A stretch of DNA of 40,352 nucleotides from Deltaproteobacteria bacterium. GTDB taxonomy: Bacteria > Desulfobacterota > BSN033 > UBA1163. The position numbers and the translations under genes are program-made. Under the pieces are notes generated by a model that had not been told where the DNA came from, made no database searches, and saw nothing but the letters and a program-made list of their open reading frames with translations. Below, piece by piece: positions 9,168 to 17,988 of this stretch (within the stretch, counting starts at the first letter, position 1; the number at the start of each line of letters is the position of its first letter). Where the stretch lies: positions 1-40,352 of the forward strand of contig VGSS01000013.1 of assembly GCA_016874935.1 (NCBI GenBank), read 5' to 3'.

Positions 9168-9611
9168 ATGATTCTCGAAGAGCTTAAGCCACCGGAGGGA
9201 TCAAGAAAGAAGAGAAAGCGAGTGGGAAGGGGAACAGGGTCCGGCCACGGAAAGACGGCCTGCAAGGGACACAAGGGCCAGAATGCCCGTGCCGGCAGGG
9301 GGACAAAGGCAGGATTTGAGGGAGGCCAGATGCCCCTTCAGAGACGGCTTCCTAAAAGAGGATTCCGGAACCCTTTCAGGGAAAAGGTGACCATCATCCA
9401 TCTTCGAGATCTCAATCGTTTCGAGAAGGATGCAGTGGTTGATCCCGATCTCCTGTCCGCATCCGGTCTGTGTAAAAAAGGAGAGCTCATCAAACTTCTC
9501 TCCGACGGGGAACTCCAGCATCCCATGACCATCCGTGTTCATCGGGTGAGCCAGGCGGCGCTCACAAAAGTGGAGATGGCCTCAGGGAGGGTGGAGGTCA
9601 TCGGTTCATGA
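9168..9611 (+). CDS. rplO: 50S ribosomal protein L15
   Basis: L15 is a late-assembly protein threading through 23S rRNA. The 147-residue product starts [15 protein letters not shown] and has the glycine-rich extension ([19 protein letters not shown]) and [17 protein letters not shown] motif. ATG 9168 is favoured over GTG 9165 by its 7-nt spacing from AAAGGA. The stop overlaps the secY ATG as ATGA, the common coupling in spc operons. Confidence 0.96.
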   Translation: MILEELKPPEGSRKKRKRVGRGTGSGHGKTACKGHKGQNARAGRGTKAGFEGGQMPLQRRLPKRGFRNPFREKVTIIHLRDLNRFEKDAVVDPDLLSASGLCKKGELIKLLSDGELQHPMTIRVHRVSQAALTKVEMASGRVEVIGS

Positions 9612-10936
9612 TTTCAGGCGCCCAGAATATTTTTAAGATCCCTGAGCTGAAACGAAGGATCCTGATGACCCTTCTCCTTCTGGCCATCTATCGGGTCGGG
9701 GTCCACATCCCTACTCCCGGGATCAATGGAGATGCTCTCGCCTCCTTCTTCGCCCATGCGAAGGGAACCCTCTTCAGCCTCATCGATATGTTCTCGGGAG
9801 GAGCCCTGGAAAGGCTTTCTGTCTTTGCCCTGGGCATCATGCCCTATATCAGCGCTTCGATCATCCTCCAGCTTCTCACCGTCGTCATTCCCTATCTGGC
9901 TCAGCTCCAGAAGGAAGGAGAGATCGGACGGAAGAAGATCATTCAATATACCCGTTATGGAACAGTGGTTCTCAGCATGATCCAGGGATTCGGGATCGCG
10001 GTTGGCCTGGAGAATATGACAGGGGCCGCCGGTGAGATGATCGTTCTCAATCCGGGATGGTCCTTCCGGATTATGACCGTGATCACCCTGACCGCGGGCA
10101 CCGCCTTCATCATGTGGCTGGGCGAACAGATTACGGAGAGGGGAATCGGAAACGGCATCTCCCTCATCATCTTTTCGGGTATCGTGGCAAGACTGCCAAA
10201 CGCCATTGCAGGCACCTATGAACTGTTTCGAGTGGGGCAGTTAAACATCTTCACCATTCTCTTCTTGATCGTCCTGATGGTGGCCGTCATTGCGGCGATC
10301 ATCTTTGCCGAGACGAGCCAGAGGAGGCTTCCTGTTCAATATGCCAAACGGATTGTGGGAAGGAAAGTCTACGGAGGACAGAGCACCCATCTCCCGCTCA
10401 AGTTAAACACTGCGGGGGTCATTCCTGCCATCTTCGCCTCATCCATTCTGATGTTTCCTCTGACGATCGCCAGCTTTGTGCCGAAGGCCTTGATGGAGAC
10501 TTATCCCTGGATCCAGTCGATCCTCAACAGTCTCGGCCCCGATGCGATCCTCTATAATCTTCTCTATGTGGGTTTCATCATCTTCTTCTGTTTCTTCTAT
10601 ACGGCGGTCACCTTCAACCCGAACGATGTGGCCGACAACATGAAGAAATTTGGGGGATATATCCCGGGCATCCGGCCCGGTCAGAAGACAGCTGAGTATA
10701 TCGACAAGGTCCTCACCCGCATCACCCTTGGAGGAGCCCTCTATGTTTCGGCGGTCTGTGTACTGCCCACCATTCTGGTCGGGAGGTTCAACGTCCCCTT
10801 CTATTTCGGAGGAACAGCCCTCCTCATTGTCGTGGGAGTGGCTCTGGACACGGTTCAGCAGATTGAGGCTCATATGTTGACCAGACATTATGAGGGATTG
10901 ATGAGGAAGGGCAAATTGAAAGGCAGAAGAGGATAA
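9608..10936 (+). CDS. secY: Protein translocase subunit SecY
   Basis: SecY is the channel of the SecYEG translocon. The 442-residue product has the expected ten hydrophobic segments; the plug region and TM2 are visible as [20 protein letters not shown]. Cytoplasmic loop signatures include QLTVV-type TM3 context, GERGIGNG-like [11 protein letters not shown], and [14 protein letters not shown] before TM9. Translation is coupled to rplO. A 129-nt gap with a phased quasi-palindrome separates it from adk. Confidence 0.97.
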   Translation: MISGAQNIFKIPELKRRILMTLLLLAIYRVGVHIPTPGINGDALASFFAHAKGTLFSLIDMFSGGALERLSVFALGIMPYISASIILQLLTVVIPYLAQLQKEGEIGRKKIIQYTRYGTVVLSMIQGFGIAVGLENMTGAAGEMIVLNPGWSFRIMTVITLTAGTAFIMWLGEQITERGIGNGISLIIFSGIVARLPNAIAGTYELFRVGQLNIFTILFLIVLMVAVIAAIIFAETSQRRLPVQYAKRIVGRKVYGGQSTHLPLKLNTAGVIPAIFASSILMFPLTIASFVPKALMETYPWIQSILNSLGPDAILYNLLYVGFIIFFCFFYTAVTFNPNDVADNMKKFGGYIPGIRPGQKTAEYIDKVLTRITLGGALYVSAVCVLPTILVGRFNVPFYFGGTALLIVVGVALDTVQQIEAHMLTRHYEGLMRKGKLKGRRG

Positions 10937-10941
10937 ATAAA

Positions 10942-11046
10942 AATCATTGCAAATTGGAAATTGAAAAATGAAAATGGATCATTTTAAAGAGAGGGTCAAA
11001 AACTTTACAATTTGCAATGTTAAATTTGCATTTTGCATTGATCCTT
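10942..11046. repeat. 7-nt-phased quasi-palindrome (secY-adk gap)
   Basis: Left heptamers such as ATTGCAA and ATTGGAA are mirrored by right heptamers such as TTTGCAA and TTTGCAT. The outer ends read AATCATTGC on the left and GCATTGATCC on the right. It ends about 20 nt before the adk start codon. Confidence 0.65.
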
Positions 11047-11065
11047 AAGTGGTCGGTGACGCTGG

Positions 11066-11719
11066 ATGAACTTAATTCTCTTGGGTCCTCCGGGGGCGGG
11101 AAAAGGCACCCAGGCACAGATGATCGTGGAACGTTATCATCTCCCTCAAATTTCCACGGGGGATATCCTTAGGGCCGCCGTGAGGGAAGGGACGTCTTTG
11201 GGGAAACAGGCCAAGGCTTTTATGGACAGGGGCGAGCTTGTTCCGGATGAAGTGGTGATCGGTATCATTGACGAACGGTTGAGGACGCCGGATTGCAAGA
11301 CCGGTTTTATCCTCGATGGATTTCCGAGAACAACCCCTCAGGCCGAGGCCCTTCAGGCCATCCTCGTCAAAATCGAAAAAGCGGTGGACCATGTCATCAA
11401 CATTGAGGTCGATCCCGAGGAACTGGTACGGCGGCTGACCGGCCGCAGGACCTGCAAAAACTGCGGAGGGATGTTCCACAACCTCTTTCATCCCCCCCAG
11501 AAGGAAGGCGTCTGTGACCGTTGTGGCGGATCCCTTTACCAGAGAGAGGACGATAGGGAAGAGACGATTCGAACCCGACTCAAGGAATATAAGAAACAGA
11601 CTGCTCCTCTCATCCAGCATTATCAGAATAAGAAACTCCTTCGTTCGATCCGGGGGATGGGTGGACAGAATCAAATTTTTGAGCAGATCATTCGCGTCCT
11701 GGACGCGAAACCTATTTGA
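11066..11719 (+). CDS. adk: Adenylate kinase
   Basis: Adk interconverts ATP + AMP and 2 ADP. The 217-residue product has the P-loop GPPGAGKGT at 7-15, the AMP-binding STGDILR and DGFPRT motifs, and a long LID carrying a zinc site (Cys130, Cys133, Cys150, Cys153). The ribosome site before ATG 11066 is weak. It sits in the standard secY-adk position, but the usual next gene, map, is missing and infA follows after 21 nt. Confidence 0.97.
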   Translation: MNLILLGPPGAGKGTQAQMIVERYHLPQISTGDILRAAVREGTSLGKQAKAFMDRGELVPDEVVIGIIDERLRTPDCKTGFILDGFPRTTPQAEALQAILVKIEKAVDHVINIEVDPEELVRRLTGRRTCKNCGGMFHNLFHPPQKEGVCDRCGGSLYQREDDREETIRTRLKEYKKQTAPLIQHYQNKKLLRSIRGMGGQNQIFEQIIRVLDAKPI

Positions 11720-11740
11720 GGAGGCAAGCGGAGTCAATCG

Positions 11741-11959
<219 letters not shown>

Positions 11960-11960
11960 G

Positions 11961-12006
11961 AAATCCCCCTCACCCAATTGTGATACAGTCTCCAAAGGGG
12001 GGATTT
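11961..12006. repeat. C5/G5 palindromic repeat (infA-rpmJ gap)
   Basis: AAATCCCCC at 11961-11969 pairs with GGGGGATTT at 11998-12006. The loop contains GATACAGTCTCC, which recurs with small changes in both arms of the element at 28.1-28.3 kb. It can form a 9-bp-stem hairpin in the operon mRNA. Confidence 0.65.
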
Positions 12007-12045
12007 GAAAGTTTAAGTTTAATCTCTTCAAGGCAGGTAAATATC

Positions 12046-12159
12046 GTGAAAGTCAGGGCTTCTGTTAAAAAGATTTGCGATAAGTGTAAGATCGTGAAGC
12101 GAAAGCGGGTGGTCCGGGTCATCTGTGAAAACCCCAAACATAAACAGAGACAAGGGTAA
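12046..12159 (+). CDS. rpmJ: 50S ribosomal protein L36
   Basis: L36 is the smallest large-subunit protein. The gene encodes 37 residues from GTG 12046: [18 protein letters not shown], then [16 protein letters not shown]. Cys11, Cys14, Cys27 and His32 form the zinc knuckle of the zinc-containing form. AGGCAGG upstream may serve as ribosome site. Position between infA and rpsM is canonical. Confidence 0.97.
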   Translation: MKVRASVKKICDKCKIVKRKRVVRVICENPKHKQRQG

Positions 12160-12182
12160 ATAAAGTTAAAGGAGAGAGGAGC

Positions 12183-12201
12183 GTCCCGTCAAAGACGGGA
12201 C
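12183..12201. other. Perfect hairpin in rpmJ-rpsM gap
   Basis: GTCCCGTC pairs with GACGGGAC across an AAA loop: 8 bp, no mismatch. About 4 nt further a weaker AGGTTT/AAACCT stem ends in five Ts (to 12228). Together they could slow polymerase or offer a processing site ahead of rpsM. No known leader family was recognised. Confidence 0.5.
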
Positions 12202-12286
12202 TTGAGGTTTGGGGCCAAAAACCTTTTTGCCTTGCGCCTCAAACATAGCGATCCTCGATCCTCAAACAGCGACAAAGGAGCTCACT

Positions 12287-12664
12287 ATGGCGCGTATTGC
12301 AGGGGTTGATCTTCCAAAGGATAAACGGGTGGAGATCGCTCTCACTTACATCTATGGAATTGGAAAGCCATTGGCCAATAAGATTCTCCAAAAGGCCAAT
12401 GTGGACCGTGACATCAAGGTCAATAAATTGACCGAATCGGAGGTCATCCATCTCCGGGATGTCATCGACCAGGAACTGAGGGTCGAGGGGGACCTCCGAA
12501 GGGAAGTGGCAACCCATATCAAGCGTTTGATGGATATCGGTTCCTATAGGGGACTTCGCCATCGCCGCTCCCTTCCCGTTCATGGCCAGAGAACCCATAC
12601 CAATGCAAGGACGAGAAAAGGACCTCGCCGAGCCATTGTCGGAAAGAAAAAAGAAAAGGAATAG
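12287..12664 (+). CDS. rpsM: 30S ribosomal protein S13
   Basis: S13 forms the B1 bridges to the large subunit and contacts P-site tRNA. ATG 12287 (125 residues, [16 protein letters not shown]) has AAAGGAG 6 nt upstream. The longer in-frame form from 12209 has an unrelated N terminus and covers the hairpin region. Signature: [20 protein letters not shown] and a basic tail. Confidence 0.96.
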   Translation: MARIAGVDLPKDKRVEIALTYIYGIGKPLANKILQKANVDRDIKVNKLTESEVIHLRDVIDQELRVEGDLRREVATHIKRLMDIGSYRGLRHRRSLPVHGQRTHTNARTRKGPRRAIVGKKKEKE

Positions 12665-12676
12665 CAAGGAGGACAT

Positions 12677-13066
12677 ATGGCCACAGGGCCAGGGACAAAG
12701 AGGAAAAAAATCAAGAAGAATATTCAGGCAGGCATTGCCCATATTCAGGCGACGTTTAACAACACTATCATCACCATCACCGATCATGAGGGAAAAGTCA
12801 TCTGCTGGTCGAGCGCAGGGATCCAGGGCTTCAAGGGTTCCCGGAAGAGCACTCCTTTTGCAGCCCAAATGGCCGCGGAGGATGCCGCAAAAAAGGCGAT
12901 GGAGCATGGCGTACGGACCATCGATGTCTATGTCAAGGGTCCGGGGGCCGGAAGGGAATCCGCTCTCCGGTCGCTTCAGGCAACGGGTCTCAAAGTCCAC
13001 ATGATCAAAGATGTCACCCCCATTCCCCATAACGGATGCCGTCCTCCCAAACGGAGAAGGGTATAA
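12677..13066 (+). CDS. rpsK: 30S ribosomal protein S11
   Basis: S11 lies on the 30S platform near the mRNA exit. The 129-residue product has the family signature near the end ([20 protein letters not shown], then [18 protein letters not shown]) and the [15 protein letters not shown] strand pair. AAGGAGG precedes the ATG, 12 nt after rpsM. Confidence 0.97.
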   Translation: MATGPGTKRKKIKKNIQAGIAHIQATFNNTIITITDHEGKVICWSSAGIQGFKGSRKSTPFAAQMAAEDAAKKAMEHGVRTIDVYVKGPGAGRESALRSLQATGLKVHMIKDVTPIPHNGCRPPKRRRV

Positions 13067-13144
13067 AACGAAAAGAGGGTCGGTGTAATCTATATTTAAA
13101 TCTGTGCAATCAAATTTAATGAAATTAAATGAGGAGGGAACGCA

Positions 13145-13771
13145 TTGGCAAGATACACGAGATCGGTTTGTAGACTCTGCCGGAGAGAGAACGTCAAGCT
13201 CTTTCTCAAGGGGGAGAGGTGTTACACGGAGAAGTGTGCGTTCGACCGGAGGAGCTCTCCGCCGGGGCAACATGGTCAGAGCCGAAAAAAGACTTCAGAC
13301 TATGGGGTCCAGTTAAGGGAAAAACAGAAGGTGAAAAGATTGTATGGTCTCCTGGAGAACCAGTTCCGTAATACTTTCAAAGAAGCGGATCGGCGCAAAG
13401 GGATTACCGGAGAAGTTCTCCTCCAGCTTCTGGAACGTCGTCTGGACAATGCGGTCTATCGGCTCGGGTTTGCCAATTCCAGAAATGAAGCCCGTCAGCT
13501 GGTGCGACACAACCACTTCATGGTCAATCAGTCCAAAGTTAACATACCCTCCTTTTTGCTGAAGCCGGGAGATGTCATCTCGGTGCGTGAAAAGAGCAAG
13601 AAGGTTGTCCGTATCCAGGAGTCTCTGGAAGGGGTGGCCAGGCGGGGCGTCCCTCAATGGTTGGAATTGGAAAAAGAACAAATGAAGGGGAGCATCAAGG
13701 CCCTGCCTGTGCGGGAGGACATCACTCTTCCCATTCAGGAGAAATTGATCGTCGAGTTGTACTCAAAGTAA
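13145..13771 (+). CDS. rpsD: 30S ribosomal protein S4, zinc form
   Basis: S4 is a primary 16S assembly protein and, in enterobacteria, the alpha-operon repressor. TTG 13145 (208 residues, [15 protein letters not shown]) follows AGGAGGGA. Cys9, Cys12, Cys26 and Cys31 indicate the zinc-binding form. The S4 RNA-binding domain shows [19 protein letters not shown] and [10 protein letters not shown]. The preceding 78-nt gap is AT-rich, with short AAATTTAAT-like words. Confidence 0.96.
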   Translation: MARYTRSVCRLCRRENVKLFLKGERCYTEKCAFDRRSSPPGQHGQSRKKTSDYGVQLREKQKVKRLYGLLENQFRNTFKEADRRKGITGEVLLQLLERRLDNAVYRLGFANSRNEARQLVRHNHFMVNQSKVNIPSFLLKPGDVISVREKSKKVVRIQESLEGVARRGVPQWLELEKEQMKGSIKALPVREDITLPIQEKLIVELYSK

Positions 13772-13805
13772 CTCTCTATCAACCCTTTAAGAAAAGGGAG
13801 GCGAT

Positions 13806-14834
13806 ATGGTTCAAAAAAGTTGGAAAGATCTCATTCGACCGAAGAAGTTGGAAGCGGAGAAAGAAACCTTAACCCCCTTCTACGGGAAATTCACGGCTGA
13901 GCCTTTTGAGAGGGGTTTCGGCATTACGATTGGAAACTCTCTCCGGCGGATTCTCCTCTCATCCCTGCAGGGGGCGGCTCTCACATCGGTTAAGATTGAC
14001 GGCGTGCTCCATGAATTTTCAGCAATCCCCGGCGTGAAAGAGGATGTCACAGAGATTATTTTAAATCTCAAAGAAGTGAGGCTGAAGCTCCATACGGAGG
14101 GCCCGAAGACGATTCGCGTCAAGACAGAAGGCCCCCATGTCTTAAAGGCAGGCGATATCCTTACAGGCGATGCCGTGGAAATTCTCAACCCCGATCACCC
14201 CATCGCCACGCTCTCCAGGGACGGCAAGCTCTCGATGGAGATGACGGTCAAGGTGGGCAGGGGTTATGTCCCGGCAGAGCGAAACAGGGATGAAAATCAA
14301 CCCATCGGGACCATCCCCATGGATGCCATCTTCTCTCCCATTAAGAAGGTCAACTATACGGTGACCAACGCAAGGGTGGGCCAGATCACCGATTATGACA
14401 AATTGACCCTCGAGTTATGGACGGACGGAAGCCTTAACCCGGAGGAAGCCGTTGCCCATGCCGCCAAGATATTGAAGGATCAACTCTCGATCTTCGTCAC
14501 GTTTGAGGAAGGTGAAGAAGAGGAGATCACGGTTCAAGAGCATCAGGGAGACATGGATAAATTGAATGAAAATCTCTTCCGGAGTGTGGATGAATTAGAG
14601 CTTTCTGTCCGATCGGCCAACTGTTTGAAGCATGCCGACATCAGGCTCATCGGAGATCTCGTCCAGAAGACGGAAGCGGAGATTCTCGCAACAAAAAACT
14701 TTGGCAGAAAATCCCTCAATGAGATCAAAGAGATTTTGCTGGAGATGGGACTCGGCCTGGGGATGAAGATAGACAGTTGGCCTCACAAGAATGCAGAGAG
14801 AAAAGAGGAGATCGAATCAGAGGCAACGGAATAG
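13806..14834 (+). CDS. rpoA: RNA polymerase alpha subunit
   Basis: Alpha seeds polymerase assembly and its C-terminal domain reads UP elements and activators. The 342-residue product has the N-terminal dimerisation domain ([19 protein letters not shown], with [17 protein letters not shown]) and the C-terminal domain helix-hairpin-helix ([34 protein letters not shown]). AAGGGAGG precedes the ATG, 34 nt after rpsD. Confidence 0.98.
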   Translation: MVQKSWKDLIRPKKLEAEKETLTPFYGKFTAEPFERGFGITIGNSLRRILLSSLQGAALTSVKIDGVLHEFSAIPGVKEDVTEIILNLKEVRLKLHTEGPKTIRVKTEGPHVLKAGDILTGDAVEILNPDHPIATLSRDGKLSMEMTVKVGRGYVPAERNRDENQPIGTIPMDAIFSPIKKVNYTVTNARVGQITDYDKLTLELWTDGSLNPEEAVAHAAKILKDQLSIFVTFEEGEEEEITVQEHQGDMDKLNENLFRSVDELELSVRSANCLKHADIRLIGDLVQKTEAEILATKNFGRKSLNEIKEILLEMGLGLGMKIDSWPHKNAERKEEIESEATE

Positions 14835-14843
14835 GAGAAAAGG

Positions 14844-15371
14844 ATGAGGCATCGAGTTGCAGGAAGAAAATTAAGTCGACATACCCAACACCGGGAGCTG
14901 ATGTTCAGAAACATGCTGGTTTCGCTTATTCAGCATGAGCGGATCAGAACCACCCTTGCAAAGGGCAAGGAGCTTCGAATCTTGGCGGATAAGATCATCA
15001 CCCTCGCAAAAAAGAATACCCTCCATGCCCGAAGACTAGCCTTTGCCCGTCTTCGCAATGAGACCATTGTGAAGAAACTCTTTGACGAGATCACCCCCAA
15101 GATGAAAGGGCGGGAAGGCGGGTACACCCGGATCTATAAAATGGGATGGCGTCAGGGAGATGGGGCCCCCCTCTCTCTCGTGGAACTGATCTCTTATTCT
15201 CCGGTGGAAGAGAAGAAGAAGTCGACCGTCGACAAGGCAAAAGAGGTCCTCGGAAAAGTGACCCCTAAGAAGAAAGAAAAGAAAGCCGAGGAAAAAGGAA
15301 AAGAGAAAAAGGTCAAAAAGGAAGAAAAAGAAAAACAAAAGGAAAAACCCTCAAAAGAAAAAAAGAAATAA
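14844..15371 (+). CDS. rplQ: 50S ribosomal protein L17 with lysine-rich extension
   Basis: L17 lies near the tunnel exit. The first ~118 residues are canonical (MRHRVAGRKLSRHTQHRE, RIRTTLAKGKELR, GYTRIYKMGWRQGDGAPLS). The remaining ~55 residues are an almost pure Lys/Glu tail, presumably disordered, making the protein 175 residues against ~120-130 in enterobacteria. It is the last gene of the operon and is followed by a strong terminator. Confidence 0.96.
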   Translation: MRHRVAGRKLSRHTQHRELMFRNMLVSLIQHERIRTTLAKGKELRILADKIITLAKKNTLHARRLAFARLRNETIVKKLFDEITPKMKGREGGYTRIYKMGWRQGDGAPLSLVELISYSPVEEKKKSTVDKAKEVLGKVTPKKKEKKAEEKGKEKKVKKEEKEKQKEKPSKEKKK

Positions 15372-15393
15372 CAATCTCATAGGAAAAATCCGG

Positions 15394-15429
15394 GGCCCTA
15401 TGTCTCACAAGAGCATAGGGCCTTTTTTT
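15394..15429 (+). terminator. Intrinsic terminator of the ribosomal operon
   Basis: GGCCCTATG (15394-15402) pairs perfectly with CATAGGGCC (15414-15422), followed by seven Ts (15423-15429). It lies 22 nt after the rplQ stop. Confidence 0.93.
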
Positions 15430-15451
15430 AGGTTCTTCCGGCTTCTTAACG

Positions 15452-15474
15452 CCCCCTCTTATCTTAAGAGGGGG
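15452..15474. repeat. C5/G5 palindrome upstream of methyltransferase gene
   Basis: CCCCCTCTTA pairs with TAAGAGGGGG across TCT, giving 10 perfect base pairs. It lies immediately before the purine-rich ribosome site of the next gene and resembles the other C5/G5 repeats near 12.0, 28.1 and 37.6 kb. Confidence 0.55.
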
Positions 15475-15485
15475 ATGGGGGAGTT

Positions 15486-16277
15486 ATGAGGGGGAACGCA
15501 CCCACACAAAAGCCGAAAGAAACAAATGAGGTTGTATCGTCATTAAAGGAGAGGAAAAGGTTCACATTGCGATTTTGGGGTGGCTGGTTTATGGTTATTC
15601 TGATGAAAGAACGAATCTCAGAATCTGGGGTGATTGAAGATCGGGAGTTGGCGGAATATTACAGCCTTATGGCTAAGCGGCACATGAGGATTCCCTGCCA
15701 GAGGGTGCTCAGCCGGATAAAAGCAAAGGGAATCGAAAAGGGAAGGGCGCTCGATGTCGGAACTGGTCCCGGAACATTCCCTATTTTTTTGTCGAAAGCG
15801 CTCCCGGATGTCCAGTTTAAAGCAATCGATCTTTCTCCGGTCATGGTCGAAATTGCCAGAAAAAATAGTATGGAAGCGGGCTTAAGAGATGGAATTGATT
15901 TTCAGGTGGGATCTGCTTACTCGCTTCCCTGCGAAGATCATTCCCTCGATCTTTTGCTCTGCATCAACACGCTTCACCATTTAGACCAGCCCGTTACATT
16001 CTTCAATGAGGCGGCCCGCGTCTTGAAAGAGGGAGGGGGCTTTGTTATCGTCGATTTTCACAGGGATTCATCGCCCTTCCTGATCTGGGGCTTTAATGTC
16101 CTGTGGAAACTCTTTTTTAAAAGCCATCACAAGGCAAGGGAAGGATTTTTGGAATCGGTACGATCCTCCTACACTCTGGAGGAATGTCGAAACTTTTTGA
16201 AAGAGTCCATGCTGAAACATTGGGCCCTTTCTACCCGAACCGTGGAGATGTGGATTGAGTCCACTGGCGTAGAATAG
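15486..16277 (+). CDS. Class I SAM-dependent methyltransferase
   Basis: The product has a Rossmann-type methyltransferase core: motif I ALDVGTGPGTFPIFLS near residues 88-103, acidic KAIDLSPVMVEIARK after it, CINTLHHLDQP (motif IV) and VLKEGGGFVIVDF. This belongs to the Methyltransf_11/25 type, whose substrates range from ubiquinone precursors to polyketides, so the acceptor is unknown. The start is uncertain: ATG 15486 has a GGGGGAG site, but residues 1-39 look non-family and ATG 15603 (MKERISESG) is a fair alternative. It ends 3 nt before the next methyltransferase and is probably co-transcribed with it. Confidence 0.85.
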   Translation: MRGNAPTQKPKETNEVVSSLKERKRFTLRFWGGWFMVILMKERISESGVIEDRELAEYYSLMAKRHMRIPCQRVLSRIKAKGIEKGRALDVGTGPGTFPIFLSKALPDVQFKAIDLSPVMVEIARKNSMEAGLRDGIDFQVGSAYSLPCEDHSLDLLLCINTLHHLDQPVTFFNEAARVLKEGGGFVIVDFHRDSSPFLIWGFNVLWKLFFKSHHKAREGFLESVRSSYTLEECRNFLKESMLKHWALSTRTVEMWIESTGVE

Positions 16278-16280
16278 CGG

Positions 16281-17143
16281 ATGAAGAATGAAATAGATAT
16301 TGAAATGGAGGAAATCAATTGTCCTTTCTGCGGAGATCGGGGCAAGGTCCTGCTACATCGTGAAGGTCAATTTCAAATGGTGAAATGTTCTTCGTGTCGA
16401 TTCATCTACGTCAACCCGCGGCCAACCGGTGATGCCCTTCTCCAATTCTATCAGGACTACCTTCCGGAGGGCGAATCTTCGGTAGAGGCTTGGCAGAGGA
16501 TGATGGAGTCGATTTTCCAGAAGGCGGCCAATCTTATAGAGCGTTACAAAAAGAGAGGCAAGCTGTTGGATGTGGGCTCTGGTTTTGGGTTTTTTCTTTC
16601 GGAGATGAGGGGGGGGGATGGGAGGTCGTGGGTGTGGAGATTTCTCGAAAAGCTATGGATTATGCAAAAGATGTCCTGGGTCTCACCCTCCATCTTGGGC
16701 CGCTGGAGAAGGTTGGTTTTCCGGAAAGCGATTTCGATGTGGTGAGCGGCTTCTATGTGATTGAACATCTCCCCGATCCCATGGCCTTTCTGAAAGAGTG
16801 TTATCGAATTCTTAAACCCGGGGGACTTCTCTTGCTAAGGTATCCCCATACCACGCCGATCAAGAACCTTCTACGTTTCTTTGGCATCGAGAATCGCCTC
16901 TATGACCTGCCCGCTCATCTATCTGACTTTTCACCCGAAATGATCCAGCAATGCCTGGAAAAGACAGGATTTAAGGAATGCCAGCACTTCATCGGCGGAT
17001 ATACGCTTCCAAAAGAACCGGGAAAGAAAATCGCTTCATCTATCTTTGGGAATCTCTCCGAAGCCCTATTCCACATTAGCGGAAAGGGATTCCTTCTGCC
17101 TGGAGTGAGCAAAACCGTATTAGCGTTTAAAACGGATTCGTAA
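16281..17143 (+). pseudogene. Zinc-ribbon class I methyltransferase, frameshifted at a G9 run
   Basis: Two overlapping frames together make one typical protein. Frame one (from ATG 16281) gives an N-terminal zinc ribbon (INCPFCGDRG, VKCSSCRFIYVNPRP) and motif I LLDVGSGFGFFLSEM. The second frame continues WEVVGVEISRKAMDYAK, then FYVIEHLPDPMAFLKE and ILKPGGLLLLRYP to the stop at 17143. The break is at nine consecutive G (16609-16617): adding one G or removing two restores one frame. Family spacing between GFFL and GWEV suggests seven Gs originally, an inference from memory of the family. It may be a sequencing error, a true mutation, phase variation or slippage. Confidence 0.8.
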
Positions 17144-17154
17144 AAAGTCGTTTT

Positions 17155-17310
17155 CCGAGTTCCGTACATGCTTCGACAAACCTGCCCTGAGGAACAGTTC
17201 ACCCTTCGAGAGCCTCAGGGCGAACGGTGAGTCGAAGGGCTCAGCACGAACGGAATGTCAATAGGTTAGACCGGTCACCCTGAGCTTGTCGAAGGGTGAT
17301 GTTGACATTT
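17155..17310. repeat. REP-like nested palindromes (TTCGAC/GTCGAA class)
   Basis: Two units lie side by side. The first runs from TTCCGTACATGCTTCGAC to the matching CGAACGGAA. The second centres on CACCC...GGGTG around GAGCTTGTCGAA (17276-17298) and is itself enclosed by AATGTCAA (17254-17261) and TTGACATT (17302-17309). It fills the 197-nt gap before the LolA-like gene. Confidence 0.75.
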
Positions 17311-17340
17311 TATGCGCCCATCTTTAATGGATAACTTATT

Positions 17341-17988
17341 ATGAAAAGGTTCATCCTTTTAATTTTTGTCCTTTTTCTTTTCCTACCTTTCGCTTCCATT
17401 GAAGCCCAGCCTCTGACAGTTGATGAGGTTGTGCAACGGATAAGGGAGTCCCGTGAAAAGATAAAGGACTTTTCCGCCGACCTCCTCCAGGAGAAGAAGA
17501 TATCCTTGCTTAAAGAGAAGGCGATCTCAAAAGGAAGAATTCGATTTAAGAAACCGGACAGGATCTCTATCGAATTCTTTCATCCCGAAACAAGCCAGAT
17601 GGTTTACGATGGCAAGACCTTCCTTCTCTACTTCAAGGAAGAAAAGATGGCGGAACGCTACCAGGTTCAGGGGAACCCTGTTGTTGAAAAATATCTGCTC
17701 TTCTCAAAAGACCCTTTTCAGGAGAAACTGGCTCAGTGGAGGATTGTGGAGGACCGGGAGACCGTTCTGGCACTGGAGGTTTTTCCGAAAGTGAAAGATC
17801 CACTATTTGTTAAGACGAGGATGTGGATCTCAAAGAAGGACTGGATCATTACAGGGATGGAGATGGTTGAAAAGAACGGAGATACAACAACCCTCCGATA
17901 CTCCAATATGAGGGTGAATATGGGGCTTGCCGATTCTGATTTTGAGATTCGACTTCCAAAAGATGTGAAGGTCACAGAGATCAAATGA
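17341..17988 (+). CDS. LolA-like outer-membrane lipoprotein carrier
   Basis: The 215-residue product starts with a signal peptide (basic MKR, then a long hydrophobic stretch ending ASIEAQP), so the mature protein is probably periplasmic. The body matches the LolA fold: IKDFSADLLQEK, GRIRFKKPDRISIEF, MVYDGKTFLLYF and a C-terminal TTTLRYSNMRVN. LolA-type carriers shuttle lipoproteins. LolA homologues are also recurrent members of aryl-polyene and related lipid clusters, which fits here because the stop overlaps the ketosynthase start by 4 nt (ATGA). It could be a specialised carrier for the pathway product rather than housekeeping LolA. Confidence 0.8.
   Translation: MKRFILLIFVLFLFLPFASIEAQPLTVDEVVQRIRESREKIKDFSADLLQEKKISLLKEKAISKGRIRFKKPDRISIEFFHPETSQMVYDGKTFLLYFKEEKMAERYQVQGNPVVEKYLLFSKDPFQEKLAQWRIVEDRETVLALEVFPKVKDPLFVKTRMWISKKDWIITGMEMVEKNGDTTTLRYSNMRVNMGLADSDFEIRLPKDVKVTEIK

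Noticed and set aside
12205-12228. Intrinsic terminator before rpsM (AGGTTT...AAACCT, five Ts)
   Set aside because: The stem is short and AT-rich, and a true terminator here would cut off rpsM-rplQ; at most a pause or attenuation site.
12239-13273. 344-codon open frame on the minus strand
   Set aside because: It lies wholly antisense to rpsM, rpsK and the rpsD start, has no family-like motif, and is a shadow of codon bias.
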